Position numbers and translations under genes: made by a program. A stretch of DNA of 34,370 nucleotides from contig JAHZJJ010000100.1 of the NCBI GenBank assembly GCA_022600975.1, positions 1-34,370 on the forward strand. The letters run 5' to 3'. The number at the start of each line of letters is the position of its first letter. The stretch's first letter is position 1. Below, piece by piece: positions 1 through 6,931 of this stretch. The stretch comes from Gammaproteobacteria bacterium (lineage in GTDB: Bacteria > Pseudomonadota > Gammaproteobacteria > Pseudomonadales > Cellvibrionaceae). The notes beneath the pieces are model-generated. The model saw only the letters and a program-made list of their open reading frames with translations, was not told the DNA's origin and searched no databases.

Positions 1-249
1 GTTTGCAGTGATTTGACCTGTAACTATAACGTGATCACCACGACCTACAAAAAACGGTGGAAAGTGGAAGTGTTTCGTAAATCCTTGAAATCCAATGCTA
101 ATTTGACCAAGTCCCCAACAAAAACATTGAGGACCCAAAGCAACCATATATTCATGTCAATTTGTGCGACATTCAAACTTGAATGCTTGAGCCTCAAACA
201 TAAACTCAATCTCTTTGCACTATATCGCAAGTTACTCATTAATACATAA
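1..249 (+). CDS. IS4-type transposase, C-terminal part (incomplete at left edge)
   Basis: The reading frame is open from base 1 and ends with TAA at 247-249. It encodes a basic stretch beginning VCSDLTCNYN, followed by YKKRWKVEVFRKSLKSN, KTLRTQSNHIFMSI and KLECLSLKHKLN. From memory this resembles the C-terminal end of IS4-type DDE transposases, where the Y-(2)-R-(3)-E-(6)-K signature supplies the last catalytic Glu; here it reads Y-KK-R-WKV-E-VFRKSL-K. The N-terminal part lies outside the window, so it cannot be said whether the element is whole. The end looks short compared with relatives I remember, which usually carry some more residues after the HKLN-FAL segment. An internal TTG at 13 is an unlikely true start. 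No matching terminal inverted repeat was identified just downstream. Confidence 0.7.
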   Translation, partial: VCSDLTCNYNVITTTYKKRWKVEVFRKSLKSNANLTKSPTKTLRTQSNHIFMSICATFKLECLSLKHKLNLFALYRKLLINT

Positions 250-839
250 CGCTCAGCTTATACTGAACTTCGGAGAGTAATAGCGGCTGCGTAACATCAG
301 CTGTGTAATAACCAGTGACTTTCGATATGGCTAGCAATGTGAACCGCACCCCTTTTTCAAGGGCTCTGCCCCCAAGCTCCCGAAGTATTTTAAGGAGGCA
401 ATATGTGTTACAGTGTGCCTCATGGTACAGCCTGAAGAGGCGATAACCATGGAGATAACTGCGGCTTCTGCCGCTTGAATTACAACTCAAACTAGGCTAA
501 TTGCTCCTTAAATAGCTGCATTTTGTGCCCAGTGGATGGGATCCACTTCACGCTTTGGGTATAGCTCTGAGCAGAAGCTCGGTAAAAATCAACCTCAATC
601 GCGCGAGTGGGGCTTGTGCCAGAAATATACTTCAATCGAAAGGTGCGTGGGAGGGTATCAGCTTATCCTTTCGTTTGCATCGCAACCTTTAGAAAAATCG
701 ATTAAATTTCTTTCTGGAAACTGCAGCCGGAAAACCTTTAAAAAATAAGTCCTTCAGGTTACGTGAAAAAAAATTCTGCCATCCCAAGTACTTTTTGGTT
801 TTCTGCTTATTTTTTTTCACAAAACTTTAGTCTTTAAAT
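250..839. other. 590-bp stretch without a recognisable gene
   Basis: This lies between the transposase remnant and the end of the lysR gene. Short open frames exist on both strands (for example 239-490 minus and 536-748 plus), but their products are rich in Cys, Tyr and Ser, have no family resemblance I recognise and lack convincing ribosome binding sites. The segment is probably flanking or decayed mobile-element DNA. Its right end holds an A/T-rich inverted repeat, listed separately. Confidence 0.5.
763..820. repeat. 12-bp perfect inverted repeat downstream of lysR
   Basis: GTGAAAAAAAAT (763-774) is the exact reverse complement of ATTTTTTTTCAC (809-820), with a 34-bp loop. It lies 20-77 bp past the lysR stop on the minus strand, where the second arm contains a run of eight T. 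It could act as a weak transcription terminator for lysR, but the stem is A/T rich and the loop long. A chance pairing of A and T runs is possible. Confidence 0.35.
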
Positions 840-1718
840 TCATAGCTTAAGCTTTTTAAGATAGTCAATTAACACTCGCTGACGCATAGAATAGCGGTGA
901 GCGTATGGCCAAACAGCGTAAATCGAGGTGCTGGCATCGTTAATATACTCATCGAGCACAGTACAAAAAGCTCCTTTATTGAGATGCTCTTTAATAGATA
1001 CTTGAGGTAAGAAAGCTATTCCATTTCCATTAAGTGCTAACTTGATACGAGCCTCAATGTCATTGCAAATTATTGTCTGTGGTAGATGAATGGATTTAGA
1101 CTTTGTCAAAGGCCAGGGTTGAATCATTCCTGAATTTCTTGAACGATAATGAATTAGCGAGTGAGAGGATAGATCTTCTACCTTTTCAGGCCGCCCAAAG
1201 CGATTTAAATAATCAGGGCAAGCTACAATCACACTATGAATCTCCCCTATATAGTATGAACGCAAATTTCCATCAGGGTCATTACCAAGTCGAATCGCTG
1301 CATCAAAATTCTCACCAACTAAATCTACACAACGATCGGAGAAATCAAACTCTACTTCAATTGCTTTGTGTTCTTCCAAAAAAGCATTAAAGCAGTCACT
1401 AAAAAAGTTTGGGATTGGTGCAATACTAATTTTTAATCTACCAACAGGGCTTTCAGTAGAAGCCAGCATTGCATGCTCAATGTTATCAATTTCTTCAAGT
1501 ATACGCATCGCATGCTTTAAGAAACGTTCTCCTTCATAGGTGAGTGAAATTTTTCTGGTATTACGCTGCAACAGTTGAGCTCCCACGCTACTCTCCAAAC
1601 TGGCAACACGTTTTCCTACAGCAGAAGCACTCAATCCTAGAGTGCGCCCTGCTGAGGCGAAGCTTCCTACTTCCGCCACCTTGACGAACACCCCAATTGC
1701 CGAAAGTGAATCAATCAC
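840..1718 (-). CDS. LysR-family transcriptional regulator
   Basis: The 292-residue product has normal LysR length. The N-terminal winged helix-turn-helix is clear: VFVKVAEVGSFASAGRTLGL, then SASAVGKRVASLE, then GAQLLQRNTRKISLTYEGE (about residues 10-68). An effector-binding domain follows, beginning at SPVGRLKISIAP (about residue 91) and running to the end, and resembles the CrgA-like branch. The start is GTG (MIDSLSAIG), which places the HTH at its usual distance from the N terminus. The 3' end of an upstream ORF (1711-1881) overlaps this start, so translation may be coupled. The target genes and inducer cannot be inferred; no divergent partner gene, the usual LysR arrangement, is present. 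Confidence 0.9.
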   Translation of the reverse strand: MIDSLSAIGVFVKVAEVGSFASAGRTLGLSASAVGKRVASLESSVGAQLLQRNTRKISLTYEGERFLKHAMRILEEIDNIEHAMLASTESPVGRLKISIAPIPNFFSDCFNAFLEEHKAIEVEFDFSDRCVDLVGENFDAAIRLGNDPDGNLRSYYIGEIHSVIVACPDYLNRFGRPEKVEDLSSHSLIHYRSRNSGMIQPWPLTKSKSIHLPQTIICNDIEARIKLALNGNGIAFLPQVSIKEHLNKGAFCTVLDEYINDASTSIYAVWPYAHRYSMRQRVLIDYLKKLKL

Positions 1719-1881
1719 TTTTTTGACCTTCAGAGAGCTTGAATCCTTTTAAAGTGCACCCATTCAAAATGATCCCAGTATCTTGTTTTACAGGCTGAAC
1801 TGTTGTGGAAAAACCAGTACCATTGGGCGATTCGGTAATGAATGTTATTTTCCCAGCAAATAAAAATTGCTCTTTACTCAT
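1711..1881 (-). CDS. Small unrecognised protein (56 aa) overlapping the lysR start
   Basis: An ATG at 1881 opens a 56-codon frame on the minus strand, ending with TGA at 1713-1711 inside the lysR start region (8-bp overlap, different frame). A good Shine-Dalgarno, AGAGGA, lies about 8 bases upstream (AGAGGAAAACCATTATG). The product begins MSKEQFLFAGKITFITESPN and ends KLSEGQKSD, with alternating hydrophobic and polar residues suggestive of beta strands. It has one Cys and neither signal peptide nor membrane segment. I do not recognise a family. The ribosome binding site and start-stop overlap argue for a real gene or at least a translated leader that couples to lysR. It is also possible that it is a chance ORF. 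Confidence 0.5.
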   Translation of the reverse strand: MSKEQFLFAGKITFITESPNGTGFSTTVQPVKQDTGIILNGCTLKGFKLSEGQKSD

Positions 1882-2095
1882 AATGGTTTTCCTCTTTTTG
1901 AGGTCGTTCTTCGTAGATTAGCGAAAACTACTGGTTCCATATTCAGCCTGTCACAATAAAAAGTATATTGAGTTATTTAAGAGCGAATGACCGCACTTAT
2001 TGCAGGGAGAATTTGATGCCCTGTCAATTATTGCTGACGCCCTTCTTAAGTGTTCTTTCGGGCAGCTTGTGTGTCGCGCTCTCAGATACTCAATC

Positions 2096-2431
2096 CTAAA
2101 GACAATTAGTCGGCTTGGGTAGGCCTGCAATTTTACTGGCAATACGAGCGGGACTTGGTGGGAAGAGTTGTAATAGGTAAATACTGCGGCCCTTTTCAGG
2201 GCCCAGCTGTGAACTAATGTATTTTACCAACGGACGCATGGCGGGAGATAATTCGAATTGGCAATAAAAATCACGTAGCATCGTTATAATTTGCCAATGT
2301 GCTGCCGTCAATTCAATCCCTTCGGCACTGGCGAGCTGCTGTGCCACTTGCGGGCTCCAGTCATCCAAATGGCACAAAAAGCCCTCTTTATCCACGGGAA
2401 TTTGTCGATTTTGCAACTGTAGTTTTTGCAT
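2096..2431 (-). CDS. tusE: TusE, DsrC-like sulfur acceptor of the 2-thiouridine relay
   Basis: TusE takes persulfide sulfur from TusBCD and passes it on with MnmA for 2-thiolation of U34 in certain tRNAs. The 111-residue product, starting MQKLQLQNRQIPVDKEGFL, contains the DsrC/TusE pattern W-SP-VA-LA-EGIELT-HW-II--LR-FY and ends GLPKPTNCL, with the essential penultimate Cys. The residue 11 positions before that Cys is Ser, not the second Cys of sulfur-oxidation DsrC, which favours TusE. I chose the ATG at 2431 because it overlaps the tusB stop (TGATG) and matches family length. An upstream ATG at 2482 would add 17 residues lying inside tusB and is unlikely. Confidence 0.93.
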   Translation of the reverse strand: MQKLQLQNRQIPVDKEGFLCHLDDWSPQVAQQLASAEGIELTAAHWQIITMLRDFYCQFELSPAMRPLVKYISSQLGPEKGRSIYLLQLFPPSPARIASKIAGLPKPTNCL

Positions 2432-2709
2432 CACTTGAACCAACTGACCACGGGGTTTTGCTGACAACAAAGTTCCACCCAACGAGTATCATCAATACCC
2501 TGATATTCCATCGTCACTACTATACCACGTGCATTGACATCAGCTTTGAGGTAGTGGACAGCTTGCACAGGGATATTTTCTGGTAAGCTGCTGAGTGCAT
2601 AAACACCATCTTCAATAAGTAGTAAAATATCACCCTCGACAAAACTGTCGGCACAATCCATCAGTGCATTAGAGTAACCGGGTGATTTACTGACAATATG
2701 TAGCGTCAT
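2431..2709 (-). CDS. tusB: TusB (DsrH-like), subunit of the TusBCD sulfur-transfer complex
   Basis: The 92-residue protein has family-typical length and begins MTLHIVSKSPGYSNALMDCAD. It has the DsrE/H-like alternation of hydrophobic strands (DILLLIEDGVYAL) and ends with VSWF, typical of TusB. In the heterohexameric TusBCD complex TusB is the non-catalytic, structural subunit. It lies third in tusD-tusC-tusB-tusE, 48 bp after tusC, and its stop overlaps the tusE start by one base. Confidence 0.9.
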   Translation of the reverse strand: MTLHIVSKSPGYSNALMDCADSFVEGDILLLIEDGVYALSSLPENIPVQAVHYLKADVNARGIVVTMEYQGIDDTRWVELCCQQNPVVSWFK

Positions 2710-2757
2710 ATCAAAACCTTTTGCCGATCTGCTGATATTGTAAAAAACCAGGTTCTA

Positions 2758-3120
2758 TTAAAAACTCAGTACGCTATCGAACGCAGCAATAAAACGGCCA
2801 GGGTCTGCGATCAGTTCGATTGCAATGCCTGGTAGGCGAAGTTGACCACAGTTCAAATTTCTCTTTTCAAGGCTGTGCTGGCAGACATAAAGCTTATCGA
2901 TACCAAAGATCGAAAGGGCCTCTAGGTTACGACGCACACTTTTTTGTTCAATGCTTTTTGCGTTTTGGTCTTTGAGTAATTGAAATACGCCGTCATGCAT
3001 AAAAAGTAACACCGGGGCTTGTTCCATGGCTGCGGCAGCGAGCACCGCTTCTAACCCTTCGCGGGCGAGGGCATCCCCGTAAGGTGGGCGACGGCAAAGG
3101 GCAAGTATACTTTTAGACAT
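2758..3120 (-). CDS. tusC: TusC (DsrF-like), subunit of the TusBCD sulfur-transfer complex
   Basis: The 120-residue DsrE/F-like protein begins MSKSILALCRRPPYGDALAREGLEA in TusC fashion (split here only for reading: S-I-L-A-L-C-RRPPYG, then A-EGLEA). It continues with FMHDGVFQLLKDQ, a middle segment FGIDKLYVC and a C-terminal IAAFDSVLSF. TusC packs with TusB and TusD in the hexamer and has no known catalytic Cys of its own. Only three bases separate it from the tusD stop, consistent with cotranscription. Confidence 0.92.
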   Translation of the reverse strand: MSKSILALCRRPPYGDALAREGLEAVLAAAAMEQAPVLLFMHDGVFQLLKDQNAKSIEQKSVRRNLEALSIFGIDKLYVCQHSLEKRNLNCGQLRLPGIAIELIADPGRFIAAFDSVLSF

Positions 3121-3123
3121 GAA

Positions 3124-3516
3124 TCAGTCTCCAAAAGTGACCAAGCGATCCGAATACACTACGGCATCAACTAATTGGCCGAGACCCGCCAGTTCAAATC
3201 CCGCCGCTAGGTTGGCCGCTGGCTTTCCCAGACGCTCGGCCTCTGAGGCACTAAGCAAGCCGCGCCTTTGTGCCGCGGCAATACACACTACCAAATCGAG
3301 TTGATGTTGCTGCTGCAGCGCCTGCCAACCAGCTACAATATGGCTTTCATCTTGCGGCGGAGCCTCCAGTGCACTAGCGTTATGAACCCCATCGCCATAA
3401 AAAAACACCCGATACAAATTGTGTCCGGAGGCTAAAAGTGCTCGCGCGAAGCGCAGTGCACTAGCAGCGCCCTCCGCACTGTGGGGTGCACTAAAAATAA
3501 CCAGAGTAAATTTCAT
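3124..3516 (-). CDS. tusD: TusD (DsrE-like), catalytic sulfurtransferase subunit of TusBCD
   Basis: TusD receives persulfide sulfur from TusA and passes it to TusE. The 130-residue product matches family length and begins MKFTLVIFSAPHSAEGAASA. The catalytic cysteine lies in DLVVCIAAAQRRGLL at residue 78, the same number as in E. coli TusD. It is the first gene of tusDCBE. tusA is absent from the window. A hairpin lies 17 bp upstream of its start, between it and yccA. Confidence 0.94.
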   Translation of the reverse strand: MKFTLVIFSAPHSAEGAASALRFARALLASGHNLYRVFFYGDGVHNASALEAPPQDESHIVAGWQALQQQHQLDLVVCIAAAQRRGLLSASEAERLGKPAANLAAGFELAGLGQLVDAVVYSDRLVTFGD

Positions 3517-3532
3517 AGATCATTAAACGCAA

Positions 3533-3557
3533 AGTGCCCCGCAAAAAGCGAGGCACT
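3533..3557 (-). terminator. Hairpin terminator between yccA and tusD
   Basis: Read on the minus strand, AGTGCCTCGC pairs with GCGGGGCACT (10 bp, one T-G wobble) across a TTTTT loop, 38 bp past the yccA stop. The bases after it on this strand (TTGCGTTT) are only moderately T rich. On the plus strand the same stem, with one mismatch, is followed by ATTTTTTC. It probably ends most yccA transcripts. Because tusD begins just 17 bp beyond it, some read-through may feed the tus genes. Confidence 0.65.
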
Positions 3558-3594
3558 ATTTTTTCTTGCACTGTTAACTCAAAGTAAGCTGCTA

Positions 3595-4275
3595 TCAGTC
3601 GTTAGAGGCAAAACCAAAAATACTCAATAACGCTGTAAATAAGTTAAGAATGTCCAAGTACAGTCTTGTGGTCGCCATCAGGTAGTTGGTTTCACCACCA
3701 TTTACGATCTGGCTGGTATCATAGAGAATGAAACCGGAAAAGAGTAGTGCAATAGCCCCACTCAACACAACACTGGCCAGTGGCATATAAACGCCAAAGA
3801 AGCCGGCCACAACCATACCCAAGCTGCATACCAGTACCGCAATCAGGCCGACAAACAAAAAACCACCCATAAAGCTAAAATCTTTGCGAGTAGTCAGCAC
3901 GTAGGCGGAGAGTGCAAAGAAGACCAATGCTGTTGTGCCGAGTGCCTGAGTGATGATCTGGCCACCACCTGCGAGCCCGAGATAATGATTCAACAACGGG
4001 CCGAGAGAGGCGCCCAGCAGGCCAGTGAAGGCGAATACCACGCCTATGCCAGCACTGGAATTAGCGGTGCGTGGCAATACAAACCATACCAGGGCAATGG
4101 CTGCGATAGAGCAAATCAGGCCCATGCCACGGCCGACCCCCAGCGCTACAGAGAGCCCAGCGGTAACAGCGCTGAATAGTACTGTCATCGCCAACATGGC
4201 GTAGGTATTGCGCAATACCTTGGCGGTCTCCCGGCGATCCAGTGCCCGAGATTGTGAATAAAGTTGCGTTTGCAT
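3595..4275 (-). CDS. yccA: BAX inhibitor-1/YccA-family membrane protein
   Basis: The 226-residue, very hydrophobic protein has about seven transmembrane segments, starting after a short cytoplasmic N terminus (MQTQLYSQSRALDRRETAKV). The family signatures NTYAMLAMTVLFSA near residue 24 and SGFILYDTSQIVNGG near residue 180, with a C-terminal YLDILNLFTALLSIFG, identify the BI-1/UPF0005 family. E. coli YccA interacts with and modulates the FtsH membrane protease; other BI-1 members form calcium leak channels. The neighbouring tusE/yccA association is also seen in enterobacteria. It has its own sigma70-like promoter (4328-4356) and is followed by a terminator. Confidence 0.93.
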   Translation of the reverse strand: MQTQLYSQSRALDRRETAKVLRNTYAMLAMTVLFSAVTAGLSVALGVGRGMGLICSIAAIALVWFVLPRTANSSAGIGVVFAFTGLLGASLGPLLNHYLGLAGGGQIITQALGTTALVFFALSAYVLTTRKDFSFMGGFLFVGLIAVLVCSLGMVVAGFFGVYMPLASVVLSGAIALLFSGFILYDTSQIVNGGETNYLMATTRLYLDILNLFTALLSIFGFASND

Positions 4276-4327
4276 TAACGACTCCCAGTGCTTACCAGAA
4301 ATAAAAGTATATAGCTAAACAGCCGTT

Positions 4328-4356
4328 ATCATATAGCCACCAAATAAAATCATCAA
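4328..4356 (-). promoter_or_regulatory. Sigma70-like promoter for yccA
   Basis: On the minus strand TTGATG (4356-4351) and TATGAT (4333-4328) are separated by exactly 17 bp. Transcription would start near 4321, leaving a leader of about 45 bases before the yccA ATG at 4275. The intergenic region (4276-4408) is A/T rich. Confidence 0.6.
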
Positions 4357-4408
4357 GCGACACCTTAAATATTGTTAACTGAACCTGTCATTTGTTAGTA
4401 TTTTTGAC

Positions 4409-6931
4409 TCAAAATTGCGAATTTTCCCCTGGCTGAGGACTATCCGTCGCTGGAACCTCCAAATCGACCACTAAGGGCAAATGATCAGAAGCCATCCGTG
4501 TCAACTCATTGCGTGGTACCTGTACTCCGATAACCTTAAACCCGCCGTCGATAAAAACATGATCGATACGGGTTTTGGGCAAGCGACTGAAAAAAGTACC
4601 TTGTGGCTGATGTTGGGGCAGCTGCAGTTGGGCATCCAATAAGTGTCTTCTAAGCCGTCGGTATTCCGCGGAGCCGGGCATAGCATTAAAGTCCCCCAAT
4701 AGAATCCTCGGTTGTTGACAGCGCTCATTACAGAGCCAGTCTGTGCTGACCAGAGCGTCTACCTGGCGCAATCGTTCGGCTTTATTTAACCCCAGGTGGG
4801 TATTTAAAATTTGTAATTTTGCACCATTACACTGAACTTCGACCCATAGAGCCCCGCGAGGTTCAGCGTGACCAAATTGTCGAGATTGAGGCGCGGGGCC
4901 AGGAAGAATGTCTTTCTTGATCAATGTTATCGGCAGGCGCGATAATATTGCATCACCATAACGCTCTTCCTCTAGGTGTATTGCCGGCTGAAAGTGAAAC
5001 TCCATCGCCAAAAGCTCAGAGATCTGCACCACCTGGTCAACACCCCCCGTGCGCTGTCGCTGCACATCCACCTCTTGCAGTGCAACGATATCCGGAGCAT
5101 AACGGGCAATAACACGGGCTATTCGGCGCGGCGACAGTTTGCCATCGATACCGCGGCAAATGTGCACGTTGTAGGTCATAACCCGAATTTTTCTGGTGGT
5201 ATAATTGGCGGATACCGATGTTATCTTTGGTTTTCCATATAAAAAATCTAGCGCTGCCTGGCGAATATCCATTGGTCTCCAATGGCCACGCTGCCGATTT
5301 GGGGCCGGAATATCTTGTGGCATCAACGCAAAAGCGTGGGTTTCATTGGGCCCAGAACCACCGTGACTGCCACTTTCAATAGCAAAACTCACACTCTGAC
5401 TGCCGGCGCTCCAACCACAGAAAACAAAATCTCCAGCATCTGGATGATGGCACAAGTTGACTAGGTCCACCGCTGCCTCAGCCGCAAAAGGGTGTGCTTT
5501 GCCGAGCACTTTATCTGCATCTCGTGGCAATTCTACTGGGGTATCACGCCACCAGCCGAATGCCTTTAAGGACGCCTCTGCCGATACCCCTGTCGATTTC
5601 AATAAACCACTATTCGATACCAGCTTTGATCTGTAAAGAACCAGCGGTACGCCGGTTTTTTTCACCAGAAAACGGGCAACTTCCACCTGACTGCGATCAT
5701 GCAATTCTAAATTATATAGCAGCCCCAATGGCCCCATTGCTGAGAGAGCCAAGGGTGAACCGGGCTTACCTACTTCAGGCTCATCAACAGGAAACAGTTT
5801 TTGTATCCATTGGCCGCCGAATAAACGCACCCGCTGTAATTGCACACCGCGCTGACCGGCGCTGCTTAGGGTCTCCGATTCTGGATTTAGACTTGACAAC
5901 GCCGAGGAAACAGCTTCGGCCAACGGGCGCCCGTGAATTGCTTCGTAAGACTGACTGTCCTCCTGACCGTGGTCGGAGTAAATCCATACGTCGTAGTGTC
6001 GCCGAAATGAGCGTTGGGCAGCCCGCCATATGCGCGCCACCGTATCGTCAATGCCCTTCAAGGTCCAATGGGCAAATTTTGAACTGGGGCCGCGTCGGTG
6101 GGCCTGCTCGTCATACCCCAACAAATTGATAAAAATAATCGGTACACCGCGGGCAATATCGATTTTCACCCCCAGAGTGGACAGTTCCCGTGTGAGTATG
6201 GTGATGGCAAGGCGGGTGGGAATAAACATTAATTCGCGGATAAAATCCTGCCCTTGGACTAGGCCACGGAAAAAATCTACTAGTGATAACACTAGCTCTA
6301 CCAATAGTAGGCCGATTGTGCGTATTAACCCCCACAAGCTGGCCAGAATCATCAACACTATTGACAGCCATCCCGCCTCGCTCAATGCCGGCCCCCAACC
6401 TCGCGATGAAGAACAAAAATGTGCCTCCTTTGCATCGCTTCCGGCGCGAAAGACACTCACATAGCAACTGCCATCTTTTAACAGTGGTCTATGCCCTGTA
6501 GCCGCCAATTTTCGTTCAACGCAATCGGCTGCATACGGCTCATACATGCGCATCATCTGCCCCGTATCGCCGGAGAAAAATCCAAACGCCGGTACTGCTG
6601 TTTTTACGCCGTAAAAGATTTCCGCCTGCACCGCTGGCGTAGTGGCAGGCACTCCGGAATAGAGATGTTCCAAATGATAGTGTTCTCGCTCCAGCAGGCG
6701 CTTAATAAATGGCATTTTGCCGTTAGCCATGGCCTTTTGCAGCTGCTCGTGCGCGAGACCATCAATCTGAATCAAAACCAGCCCACGCTCATCTGGGTCA
6801 CCCTGATGGAACGATAGCTTTAATAATCTTGCAAGCCATTCACTGCGACTGAAATAACGACGCCAACGGCGCAATGTGGATTCAATTTGAGCAATCATCA
6901 ATGCTCCATGTGCAATCAATCGACGCATCAT
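4409..6931 (-). CDS. Alkaline-phosphatase-superfamily / EEP-domain fusion protein
   Basis: This is an 840-residue two-domain protein. The N-terminal half is a type I phosphodiesterase-like alkaline phosphatase fold: metal ligand in LIQIDGLAHE (D57), likely Thr nucleophile in SGVPATTPAVQAE (about 97), LLGYDEQAH (D274, H278), YSDHGQ (D320, H321) and SGSHGGSG (about H523). A hydrophobic stretch of about 35 residues (about 186-221) could form a membrane hairpin inside it. The C-terminal part (about 582-830) is an EEP domain with TYNVHICRG, ALQEVD, NTHLG, LLGDFNA and SDHLPLV. The ATG at 6931 overlaps the upstream stop (ATGATG). An ATG at 6898 with GGAG five bases upstream is an alternative start. 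A longer frame to 7189 lies inside the glycosyltransferase gene and is rejected. Substrate unknown; both folds commonly hydrolyse phosphodiesters, including phospholipids. Confidence 0.85.
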   Translation of the reverse strand: MMRRLIAHGALMIAQIESTLRRWRRYFSRSEWLARLLKLSFHQGDPDERGLVLIQIDGLAHEQLQKAMANGKMPFIKRLLEREHYHLEHLYSGVPATTPAVQAEIFYGVKTAVPAFGFFSGDTGQMMRMYEPYAADCVERKLAATGHRPLLKDGSCYVSVFRAGSDAKEAHFCSSSRGWGPALSEAGWLSIVLMILASLWGLIRTIGLLLVELVLSLVDFFRGLVQGQDFIRELMFIPTRLAITILTRELSTLGVKIDIARGVPIIFINLLGYDEQAHRRGPSSKFAHWTLKGIDDTVARIWRAAQRSFRRHYDVWIYSDHGQEDSQSYEAIHGRPLAEAVSSALSSLNPESETLSSAGQRGVQLQRVRLFGGQWIQKLFPVDEPEVGKPGSPLALSAMGPLGLLYNLELHDRSQVEVARFLVKKTGVPLVLYRSKLVSNSGLLKSTGVSAEASLKAFGWWRDTPVELPRDADKVLGKAHPFAAEAAVDLVNLCHHPDAGDFVFCGWSAGSQSVSFAIESGSHGGSGPNETHAFALMPQDIPAPNRQRGHWRPMDIRQAALDFLYGKPKITSVSANYTTRKIRVMTYNVHICRGIDGKLSPRRIARVIARYAPDIVALQEVDVQRQRTGGVDQVVQISELLAMEFHFQPAIHLEEERYGDAILSRLPITLIKKDILPGPAPQSRQFGHAEPRGALWVEVQCNGAKLQILNTHLGLNKAERLRQVDALVSTDWLCNERCQQPRILLGDFNAMPGSAEYRRLRRHLLDAQLQLPQHQPQGTFFSRLPKTRIDHVFIDGGFKVIGVQVPRNELTRMASDHLPLVVDLEVPATDSPQPGENSQF

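Noticed and set aside
341-366. Hairpin on the minus strand resembling group II intron domain V (GAGCC, GAAA-type loop, GGTTC)
   Set aside because: It is only 26 bases instead of about 34, lacks the two-base bulge layout, and no reverse transcriptase or other intron domains are present.
239-490. 83-codon minus-strand ORF
   Set aside because: No Shine-Dalgarno and no family recognised; the product looks like translated non-coding DNA next to an IS end.
2434-2482. Longer tusE starting at 2482
   Set aside because: The extra 17 residues lie inside tusB and exceed family length; the start at 2431 overlaps the tusB stop in the usual coupled way.
2096-3516. Possibility that the tus genes are dsrEFH-dsrC of sulfur oxidation
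   Set aside because: The TusE protein has Ser where DsrC has its second conserved Cys, no dsrAB or other dsr genes are nearby, and the yccA association fits the tRNA thiolation set.
5494-6129. 211-codon plus-strand ORF within the phosphatase-EEP gene
   Set aside because: It is antisense to a well-supported domain, Pro/Arg/His-rich, with no ribosome binding site or recognisable motif.
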